A DNA stretch of 11,455 nt, from assembly GCA_913020705.1 (NCBI GenBank), contig CAJWBY010000148.1, forward strand, positions 1 to 11,455, given 5' to 3'. The notes under the pieces are model-generated. The model did no database searches, was not told the DNA's origin, and worked only from the letters and a program-made list of their open reading frames with translations. Source of the stretch: an uncultured Colwellia sp. Lineage in GTDB: Bacteria > Pseudomonadota > Gammaproteobacteria > Enterobacterales > Alteromonadaceae. The translations under genes were made by a program, and so were the position numbers. The number at the start of each line of letters is the position of its first letter. Within the stretch, counting starts at the first letter, position 1. Shown here one piece after another: positions 5,932 to 11,455 of this stretch.

Positions 5932-6867
5932 ATGAAAGTTGCTGTTTTAGGCGCTGCTGGCGGTATCGGCCAAGCGTTATCATTATTATTAAAAACTCAA
6001 TTACCAGCTGGTTCTGAGCTATCTTTATATGACGTTGCACCCGTTGTTCCAGGTGTTGCTGTTGACTTATCACACATCCCTACAGCTGTTAAAGTTGAAG
6101 GTTTTGGTGCTGATGCATTAGGCGACGCATTAACTGGCGCTGATATTGTATTAATTCCAGCGGGTATGCCACGTAAGCCTGGTATGGACCGTGCTGATTT
6201 ATTCGCAGTAAACGCAGGTATTATCAAAACTTTAGCAGAAGGCATTGTTGCTAACTGTCCTAAAGCATTAGTGGGCATTATTACAAACCCAGTAAACGGA
6301 ACGGTACCAATTGTTGCTGAAGTTTTCAAAAAAGCAGGTACTTATGATGCAGCTCGTGTATTTGGTATTACTACGCTAGATGTTATCCGCTCTGAAGCTT
6401 TTGTTGCTGAATTAAAAGGCTTAAACGTAGCTGAAGTTAAAGTTCCAGTTATTGGTGGCCATTCAGGTACAACTATACTTCCTCTTCTTTCACAAGTTGA
6501 AGGTGTTACTTTCTCTGATGAAGAGATTGCAGCTTTAACTCCTCGCATTCAAAACGCGGGTACTGAAGTTGTTAATGCTAAAGCCGGTGGCGGATCAGCT
6601 ACTTTATCAATGGGCGCTGCTGCTGCTCGTTTTTGTATGTCTTTAGTTAAAGGCTTACAAGGCGAAGACGTTGTTGATTACGCTTATGTTGAAGGCGCAG
6701 GCGAAGATGCACAATTTTTCGCGCAACCTGTACGTTTAGGTGTAAATGGCGTGAGTGAAATATTATCTTACGGTGCACTTAGCGCATTTGAAGAAAAAGC
6801 AAAAACTGATATGTTAGCGACTTTAAATGCTGATATAAAAGAAGGTATTGATTACATCAACGGTTAA
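5932..6867 (+). CDS. mdh: malate dehydrogenase (NAD-dependent)
   Basis: This start gives 311 residues, against 312 in E. coli Mdh, and the sequences align nearly without gaps. The NAD-binding loop GAAGGIG (7-13) and Asp34, which selects NAD, are present. So are the substrate residues Arg81 and Arg87 in RKPGMDR, Asn119, Arg153, and the catalytic pair Asp150 and His177 (VIGGHSGTT). It converts malate and NAD to oxaloacetate and NADH in the cytoplasm as part of the TCA cycle. The frame is open up to an ATG at 5863, but GGAG (5921-5924) seven bases before the ATG at 5932, the conserved [11 protein letters not shown] start and the promoter candidate all favour 5932. The gene is monocistronic and ends in a strong terminator at 6895-6928. 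Its divergent neighbour is argR. Confidence 0.97.
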   Translation: MKVAVLGAAGGIGQALSLLLKTQLPAGSELSLYDVAPVVPGVAVDLSHIPTAVKVEGFGADALGDALTGADIVLIPAGMPRKPGMDRADLFAVNAGIIKTLAEGIVANCPKALVGIITNPVNGTVPIVAEVFKKAGTYDAARVFGITTLDVIRSEAFVAELKGLNVAEVKVPVIGGHSGTTILPLLSQVEGVTFSDEEIAALTPRIQNAGTEVVNAKAGGGSATLSMGAAAARFCMSLVKGLQGEDVVDYAYVEGAGEDAQFFAQPVRLGVNGVSEILSYGALSAFEEKAKTDMLATLNADIKEGIDYING

Positions 6868-6894
6868 TTTTGTTGAATGCTTAAATCAAGACCA

Positions 6895-6928
6895 AGCCGC
6901 TATTCTTTAATAAGGTAGCGGTTTTTTT
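6895..6928 (+). terminator. rho-independent terminator of mdh
   Basis: CCGCTA (6897-6902) pairs with TAGCGG (6916-6921), and an inner CTT (6905-6907) with AAG (6912-6914). Seven T residues follow (6922-6928). It lies 29 bases after the mdh stop codon. Confidence 0.88.
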
Positions 6929-7045
6929 ATGTCAAAAAATCAATAAACAATTAATTTATATCAAAAATAATCACATATCACTGTATTTTTTATCGCACTT
7001 AATGTACAAATCAACTCATAAAATAAATTTTATTTAGAGGTAAGG

Positions 7046-8974
7046 ATGCCCCGTTTCATCACTCAATTCATTTCTGTTTGTTCTTTCATTTTTTTAGTTT
7101 TAGCATTTAACGTATATGCCGAAAACTTGCCTGTTGCAGCATTTGGTAAATTACCTCAGTCACAGCAAGTTAAATTGTCGCCTGATGGTAACAAAATAGC
7201 CTTTATTAATAATATTGCTGGTAATACCATGATTGGTGTAACCGATTTAGTTGAAGCGAAAACAAGATACCTTGTAAACACTGATAATCAAAAATTTAAA
7301 ATAGGTTGGTATCTTTGGGCAAATAATGACCTTTTGTTGGTGAGTGCTGATTATCCTGTGCAACGAAGAGGATTAAAGTATACAGAAGCCCGATTACTTA
7401 AAGTTCATGTTGATGGCAAAGAGGCGTTTGAATCAGTATTTAAGTCAAGAAAAAGTGAAAGAGTCCCGCAATTTCAAAATAATATTATTGATTTGTTACC
7501 TGACGAGCCGAACCATATTTTAATGTCGCTGGATTTGAAAGTGTCAAACCAACCAGATGTCTACAAACTTAATTTAACTAATAATCGCAAAAGAAAATTT
7601 ATCTATAGAGGCAAGAGTCATATTTACAATTGGATGACAGATCAGCAGCACAAACTCAGGTTAGGCTTTGGCCGCGATGAAACCAAAATATTTTATCGCT
7701 TATTTGATATTAAAAAAGATGAGTGGCGCAATATTTGGGAATATGAAATTTTTGACGCACCAGATCTTTCACCATTAGGTTTTGGCCTTAACCCTAATGA
7801 CCTTTATATTCGTGCTGATCATAATGGCCGATATGCCATTTTTAAAGTGGACGTTTCTAAAGCAGACTTACCCAGAACGTTAGTATTTCATGACCCTGAT
7901 TATGATGTGGAAGGTTCGTTAATATACTCTCAAAAAACGAATGATGTGATTGGTGTTTACCATGGGGAAGCTGATAATGCCAAAGTGTTTTTTGACCCGG
8001 TATATGATGCATTTCAAACTGCATTAAATACAGCGCTCCCTGATGCTTATAATAATGTGTCTAGTTTCAGTGCAGACGAGCGAAAATATATTTTGTATAC
8101 CAGCAAAAGCCAGTCTCCCGGTGCTTATTATCTTGGTAACAGAGATACGAATGAGCTTACTTTCGTTTTAGAGCAGTACCCATTGCTTTATCAGCAAAAA
8201 TTGTCAGGTAAAAATAAAATTTTATATAAAGCGAGAGATGGTGTTGCAATTGAAGGTTACATTACACAGCCTCATACAAATGTGAAAAATACTAAAGGTG
8301 CAATTGTTTTACCCCACGGTGGGCCTATGGCAAGAAACTACGCAGGTTTTGACTGGTTTTCAGAATTTTTTGCTAGTCGTGGCTATACCGTTTTAGAGCC
8401 AAATTTTCGTGGTTCATCGGGTTACGGTTTTAAATTTGAAATGGAATCTGTACAGAAGTGGGGCGGTGCGATGCAAGATGATTTAGCCGATGCTGCAAAG
8501 TGGATGATAAAAGAGTATGACATCGATAAAAACAAAGTTTGTATTCTCGGTGGCAGTTATGGCGGTTATGCTGCTTTAATGGCCGCCGTTAAACAACAAG
8601 ATGTCTTTAAATGTGCAGCAAGTTTCGCAGGTGTTTCAGATTTAGAGCTTATTTTAGCTAAAGCCAGGCGGTTTACTAATAATGAAGTCGTGAAAAAACA
8701 ATTTGGTACTGACTCTGATGTACTTGAAAAAAACTCCCCCGTTAATTTTGCTAAAGAGATTAATATTCCAGTGTTATTAATTCATGGTGATAAAGACCGT
8801 GTTGTAGATATAAAGCATAGCCGAGACATGTATGAAGAGTTACAAGATTATAAAAAAGAAGTCGAATATATTGAACTAGAAAATGGTAATCACCATATGG
8901 AAATTGAGGCTCACCGAATGAAGGTATTAACTTCATTCGACGCTTTTTTACAAAAACATATAGGTGCTGACTAA
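7046..8974 (+). CDS. exported S9-family serine peptidase (prolyl oligopeptidase type)
   Basis: A 642-residue two-domain alpha/beta-hydrolase peptidase. Residues 1-25 form a Sec signal peptide with a likely cut after VYA (25/26). Residues about 30-380 look like the beta-propeller (VKLSPDGNKIAFI at 42-54, and similar blades), which limits access to small peptides. The catalytic domain (about 390-640) has PHGGP (423-427, oxyanion region), NFRGSSGYG (453-461), the nucleophile Ser504 in GGSYGGY, Asp584 in HGDKDRVVD, and a His in GNHHM, probably His616. It should act in the periplasm or outside, trimming peptides; marine Alteromonadales carry many such enzymes for protein scavenging. The substrate preference (dipeptidyl, acylaminoacyl or oligopeptide) cannot be read from the sequence. 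AGAGG (7036-7040) precedes the ATG by five bases. It is monocistronic, with terminators on both sides. Confidence 0.93.
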   Translation: MPRFITQFISVCSFIFLVLAFNVYAENLPVAAFGKLPQSQQVKLSPDGNKIAFINNIAGNTMIGVTDLVEAKTRYLVNTDNQKFKIGWYLWANNDLLLVSADYPVQRRGLKYTEARLLKVHVDGKEAFESVFKSRKSERVPQFQNNIIDLLPDEPNHILMSLDLKVSNQPDVYKLNLTNNRKRKFIYRGKSHIYNWMTDQQHKLRLGFGRDETKIFYRLFDIKKDEWRNIWEYEIFDAPDLSPLGFGLNPNDLYIRADHNGRYAIFKVDVSKADLPRTLVFHDPDYDVEGSLIYSQKTNDVIGVYHGEADNAKVFFDPVYDAFQTALNTALPDAYNNVSSFSADERKYILYTSKSQSPGAYYLGNRDTNELTFVLEQYPLLYQQKLSGKNKILYKARDGVAIEGYITQPHTNVKNTKGAIVLPHGGPMARNYAGFDWFSEFFASRGYTVLEPNFRGSSGYGFKFEMESVQKWGGAMQDDLADAAKWMIKEYDIDKNKVCILGGSYGGYAALMAAVKQQDVFKCAASFAGVSDLELILAKARRFTNNEVVKKQFGTDSDVLEKNSPVNFAKEINIPVLLIHGDKDRVVDIKHSRDMYEELQDYKKEVEYIELENGNHHMEIEAHRMKVLTSFDAFLQKHIGAD

Positions 8975-8983
8975 TTTGAAGAT

Positions 8984-9030
8984 GTTAACCCGTTTTTTAA
9001 TATATTTATAAAAGCGGGTTAACTGATTTT
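8984..9030. terminator. terminator between the S9 peptidase and pqiA-like genes
   Basis: GTTAACCCG (8984-8992) pairs exactly with CGGGTTAAC (9015-9023). T-run 8993-8998 can pair further with AAAA 9010-9013 around one bulge, and TTTTT follows at 9026-9030. It sits between converging genes, 9 bases after the peptidase stop and 20 bases before the pqiA-like stop. The T-run serves the plus strand; on the minus strand only the stem would act. Confidence 0.75.
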
Positions 9031-9049
9031 TATGGACGTGCTAAATGTC

Positions 9050-9628
9050 TTAATCGTCGAGGTTAACTTGCTGTTTAAGACCACTTTGACTTAACTGTGT
9101 ACCTATTAACGAAAGTAAACAATAAGCGGTAAAGAAATAGAATCCATGCCCTACAGAAGATAACGTTTCACTGCTGATCATTATATTGAGTTTAAAGCCC
9201 ATAATACTTAATGTCTGTTGGTTAGCCGTTTCCGCATGATTAGTCGATAACACCGCTAAAAATATTGCCACCACAAAAACGTCAGCCATTGACCATTTAC
9301 CAATTGCGCCAACAAAGTTTATGATCTTCCTTTCTATCTGGGTGTTTCTTTTAAAATAAGACCAAGTAACTAAACATGCTTTGATTAATGGAATACAGAT
9401 TGAAAAGAGAAAAATTAATCCCGCGACTAATAAACGATCGTTTCTCCATAATTCTTCGATCGTGGTTAATAGAGAAAGTTCTTTGTTAATCAATTGAGAG
9501 GTGAGTGCAGGCCCACTAATATTTGCGCTAACATCCATTTGTAAAAAAAACATTGGCAAGAAAATACCTGGAATAAATAACACTATAGCGATTACGTTAA
9601 AGAAAAAACCAAGATGAGTTTTCATCAT
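9050..9628 (-). CDS. PqiA-domain inner-membrane protein (paraquat-inducible protein A-like)
   Basis: A 192-residue membrane protein with one PqiA domain. The family signature GKWSMADVFVVA is at 110-121. Four hydrophobic segments are visible, at about 7-29, 67-90, 113-129 and 160-178. E. coli PqiA and YebS carry two such domains and zinc-ribbon cysteines; this protein has one domain and no CxxC pairs. PqiA works with MCE protein PqiB in lipid or membrane homeostasis, but no MCE gene is seen here, so that role cannot be assumed. The gene is coupled to ispB: the minus-strand bases TAATGATG hold the ispB stop (9630-9628), the first ATG (9628) and a second in-frame ATG (9625), either of which may be used. 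GGTG, 4 or 7 bases ahead, is a weak ribosome site inside ispB. It is likely transcribed with ispB. Confidence 0.85.
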   Translation of the reverse strand: MMKTHLGFFFNVIAIVLFIPGIFLPMFFLQMDVSANISGPALTSQLINKELSLLTTIEELWRNDRLLVAGLIFLFSICIPLIKACLVTWSYFKRNTQIERKIINFVGAIGKWSMADVFVVAIFLAVLSTNHAETANQQTLSIMGFKLNIMISSETLSSVGHGFYFFTAYCLLSLIGTQLSQSGLKQQVNLDD

Positions 9629-10599
9629 TACACCGTTCTATTTGCAGCAATATGAGCAAGGCTAATTAACGCTTGCTTGTGTTCTGACTCCGGTAAAACG
9701 TTTAACGCGTTAATGGCTTTGTCAGCTTCTTGTTCGGCTTTATTTTGCGTATACACTAGAGAACCTGTTTCTTTCATTGCAGCCAGTATTTCGTCTAAAT
9801 GGTCCATACCATTGCAATGTTCTATGGCATCTCTTATTAATTTAGTTTGTTGCTCATTACCATGTTGCATTGCATAAAGTAATGGCAAAGTTGGTTTACC
9901 TTCAGCTAAATCATCTCCGATGTTTTTGCCCATCGCTTTTGCATCAGCGGTGTAATCCATAATATCGTCAACTAACTGGAAAGCGGTGCCTAAATATTTA
10001 CCATATTCTTGCATGGCTTTTTCAATGACTTGATCTTGCCCTGCAATAACGGCGGCTAATCGGGTTGCTGCTTCAAATAATTTAGCGGTTTTACAGTAAA
10101 TAACGTCAAAGTAACTTTCTTCGGTAGTGTCAGGATCATTACAATTCATTAATTGTAATACTTCACCTTCCGCAACAATATTTGTCGCATCCGATAAAAT
10201 GTCCATAATTTTCATATTGCCGAGTTTTGTCATCATTTGAAATGAACGGGTGTATAAAAAATCACCTACAAGTACGCTAGCACTGTTACCGAATAATGCA
10301 TTAGCCGTTTCTCTACCACGACGCATGTTTGATTCATCTACTACATCATCATGTAATAAAGTCGCTGTGTGGATAAACTCAATAATCGCAGCGATCGCAA
10401 TGTGTTCATCGCCTTTATAATCGAATGCACGTGCCGCTAATACCGTTAACATAGGGCGCATGCGTTTACCGCCCGCATTTACAATGTAAACACCGAGTTG
10501 GTTAATTAACGCGACATCGGAATTTATTTGCGAATAAATAAGATCATTTACTGCAGTCATATCGTTTTGAGTAAGGGCTTGTATGTTTTTGATATCCAT
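9628..10599 (-). CDS. ispB: octaprenyl diphosphate synthase
   Basis: A 323-residue long-chain trans-prenyl diphosphate synthase, the length of E. coli IspB (323). Substrate motifs are present in order: GGKRMRP (43-49), the first Asp-rich motif DDVVD (84-88) followed by RRG (93-95), and the second Asp-rich motif DDIMD (211-215), both binding magnesium-diphosphate. It extends farnesyl diphosphate with isopentenyl units to make the octaprenyl side chain of ubiquinone and menaquinone. The product length is assigned by position, since ispB lies divergent from rplU-rpmA in gammaproteobacteria generally. The ATG at 10599 gives the expected N-terminus, but no close Shine-Dalgarno is seen; AAAGG lies about 14 bases upstream. 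The stop overlaps the start of the pqiA-like gene by one base. The gene is on the minus strand. Confidence 0.95.
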   Translation of the reverse strand: MDIKNIQALTQNDMTAVNDLIYSQINSDVALINQLGVYIVNAGGKRMRPMLTVLAARAFDYKGDEHIAIAAIIEFIHTATLLHDDVVDESNMRRGRETANALFGNSASVLVGDFLYTRSFQMMTKLGNMKIMDILSDATNIVAEGEVLQLMNCNDPDTTEESYFDVIYCKTAKLFEAATRLAAVIAGQDQVIEKAMQEYGKYLGTAFQLVDDIMDYTADAKAMGKNIGDDLAEGKPTLPLLYAMQHGNEQQTKLIRDAIEHCNGMDHLDEILAAMKETGSLVYTQNKAEQEADKAINALNVLPESEHKQALISLAHIAANRTV

Positions 10600-10700
10600 A
10601 GAAAGCTACAGCTACCTTTATTGTTATATTGAAGACATTTTATGAGGCATGAGTTTACACGAAATTATTTAGCAATAAAGGGTTGTAGCGCATTAGTTTA

Positions 10701-10706
10701 ATTATA
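10701..10706 (-). promoter_or_regulatory. ispB: possible -10 box of ispB
   Basis: The minus strand reads a perfect TATAAT at 10706-10701, which would start transcription near 10694 and give a leader of about 95 bases. No good -35 is seen at 16-18 bases (CATCTA or similar). It lies in the A/T-rich stretch that may also be the upstream element of the rplU promoter. Confidence 0.3.
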
Positions 10707-10739
10707 AGTAATTTATTTGGAAATAGATGTGAATTAGAC

Positions 10740-10776
10740 TTGCCTGAACAAAAATCTTCGCGTAGAATTCGCGCCC
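10740..10776 (+). promoter_or_regulatory. rplU: sigma-70 promoter of rplU-rpmA with G/C-rich discriminator
   Basis: TTGCCT (10740-10745) and TAGAAT (10763-10768) are separated by exactly 17 bases, with an A/T-rich upstream stretch (about 10695-10739). The bases between the -10 and the expected start read TCGCGCCC (10769-10776), G/C-rich against an A/T-rich surround. Such discriminators are typical of ribosomal promoters inhibited by ppGpp and DksA; that regulation is inferred. Confidence 0.7.
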
Positions 10777-10791
10777 TATATTTTTAAATTT

Positions 10792-10813
10792 AGCGTCTAA
10801 ATAAAATGACGCT
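10792..10813 (+). promoter_or_regulatory. 5'-UTR hairpin upstream of rplU
   Basis: AGCGTC (10792-10797) and GACGCT (10808-10813) form a 6-bp stem with a 10-base loop, ending four bases before the SD sequence GGAG (10818-10821). It lies in the roughly 50-base leader between the promoter and rplU. It may only shape mRNA access or stability; a role in ribosomal protein feedback is possible but unproven. Confidence 0.4.
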
Positions 10814-10826
10814 GTACGGAGTAGGT

Positions 10827-11138
10827 ATGTACGCTGTATTCCAAAGTGGCGGTAAACAACACCGCGTAACTGAAGGACAAACAGTTCGCCTTGAAAAGCT
10901 TGAGCTTGAAATTGGTGCAACAGTAGAATTCGATAACGTTTTAATGATCGCTAACGGCGAAGAAGTTAATGTAGGCGCGCCTTACATTGCCGGTGGTAAA
11001 GTAGTAGCTGAGATTGTAAATCAAGGCCGCGCTGATAAAGTTAAAATTGTTAAATTTAAACGTCGTAAGCATTCACGTAAAGAAGCGGGCCATCGTCAAT
11101 GGTTCACTGAAGTGAAAATTACTGGCATTAACGGCTAA
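10827..11138 (+). CDS. rplU: 50S ribosomal protein L21
   Basis: A 103-residue protein, the same length as E. coli L21. It starts [14 protein letters not shown], and the family's basic C-terminal segment is complete: [19 protein letters not shown] (74-92) and FTEVKI after it. It binds 23S rRNA in the 50S subunit. The frame is open to an ATG at 10806, but that codon sits in the leader hairpin, and GGAG (10818-10821) five bases before the ATG at 10827 marks the real start. It heads the rplU-rpmA operon, 16 bases ahead of rpmA, with the promoter at 10740-10776. Confidence 0.97.
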   Translation: MYAVFQSGGKQHRVTEGQTVRLEKLELEIGATVEFDNVLMIANGEEVNVGAPYIAGGKVVAEIVNQGRADKVKIVKFKRRKHSRKEAGHRQWFTEVKITGING

Positions 11139-11154
11139 TTAGGAGCGATTCAAA

Positions 11155-11409
11155 ATGGCACATAAGAAAGCTGCAGGTAGTACACGAAATGGTCGCGATT
11201 CAGAAGCTAAACGCCTTGGTGTTAAGCGTTTTGGTGGCGAAGCTGTACTAGCTGGAAACATTATTGTTCGTCAACGTGGTACTAAATTCCACGCTGGAAC
11301 AAATATGGGTATCGGTAAAGACCACACATTATTTGCTTTAACAGATGGTAAAGTACAATTTGATGTTAAAGGTCCTAAAAACCGTAAGTTTGTAAGTATC
11401 GTTGCTTAG
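11155..11409 (+). CDS. rpmA: 50S ribosomal protein L27
   Basis: An 84-residue protein, one residue shorter than E. coli L27 (85). The N-terminus [16 protein letters not shown] is the usual gammaproteobacterial form, which starts at once with the tail that reaches the peptidyl-transferase centre; it has no cleavable extension of the Firmicutes type. The motif [15 protein letters not shown] (34-48) is intact. The strong ribosome site AGGAG (11141-11145) lies nine bases before the ATG. The rplU stop is at 11136-11138, and the two genes share one mRNA. In this bacterial group the next gene is usually a GTPase of the Obg family; it would lie outside the window. Confidence 0.97.
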   Translation: MAHKKAAGSTRNGRDSEAKRLGVKRFGGEAVLAGNIIVRQRGTKFHAGTNMGIGKDHTLFALTDGKVQFDVKGPKNRKFVSIVA

Positions 11410-11433
11410 TAACTTTACTCAAACTTAATAAAG

Positions 11434-11455
11434 ACCCTGCCTTTAAGCAGGGTTT
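11434..11455 (+). terminator. terminator of rplU-rpmA, cut by the window edge
   Basis: CCCTGC (11435-11440), loop CTTTAA and GCAGGG (11447-11452) form a stem followed by TTT up to the window's last base, so the T-run is incomplete here. It lies 25 bases after the rpmA stop codon. Confidence 0.75.

Noticed and set aside
7021..7035. A/T palindrome before the S9 peptidase start
   Set aside because: Low-complexity A/T sequence in an A/T-rich gap; such symmetry is expected by chance.
10806..10826. Upstream ATG for rplU
   Set aside because: The start at 10827 has its own SD (10818-10821) and gives the exact L21 length; the upstream ATG sits in the leader hairpin.

Overview
The window is ordinary chromosomal DNA from an A/T-rich marine gammaproteobacterium, most likely of the order Alteromonadales (Colwellia/Thalassotalea-like). 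The reasons are proteins very close to Escherichia coli ArgR, Mdh, GlnK, L21 and L27, the divergent pairs argR/mdh and ispB/rplU-rpmA that are conserved in gammaproteobacteria, and a marine-type ammonium transporter. The genus is an inference from gene content and base composition. I see no rRNA, tRNA, CRISPR array, transposase, integrase or phage gene.

Layout from left to right. (1) 3-839: a DUF2797 protein with a cysteine cluster and a GIY-YIG-like segment. (2) 1036-1881: a stand-alone HDOD-domain protein that has lost its metal-binding residues, with a perfect 18-bp inverted repeat just upstream and a strong terminator downstream. (3) 2246-3854: glnK-amtB, the ammonium sensing and uptake operon, preceded by a -24/-12 sigma-54-type promoter and two NtrC-like sites about three helical turns apart, then closed by a terminator. 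(4) 3921-4090: a gene-free palindromic repeat element. (5) 4209-5138: a YfeX-like DyP haem peroxidase. (6) argR (minus) divergent from mdh (plus). (7) 7046-8974: an exported S9-family serine peptidase. (8) Minus strand: ispB followed by a one-domain PqiA-like membrane protein whose start overlaps the ispB stop. (9) rplU-rpmA, with a near-consensus sigma-70 promoter, a G/C-rich discriminator and a 5'-UTR hairpin, ending in a terminator cut by the window edge.

The clearest functional unit is glnK-amtB: under nitrogen limitation NtrC~P would activate RNA polymerase-sigma-54 to make the transporter and its PII regulator together. ArgR and Mdh link arginine metabolism and the TCA cycle only by position. 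IspB makes the ubiquinone side chain, and its coupled PqiA-like partner is a membrane protein of unknown role.

I found no convincing multi-gene undescribed system. The best leads are the GIY-YIG-like segment of the DUF2797 protein, the repeat element at 3921-4090, the 953-970 operator-like palindrome, and the ispB-pqiA-like coupling.
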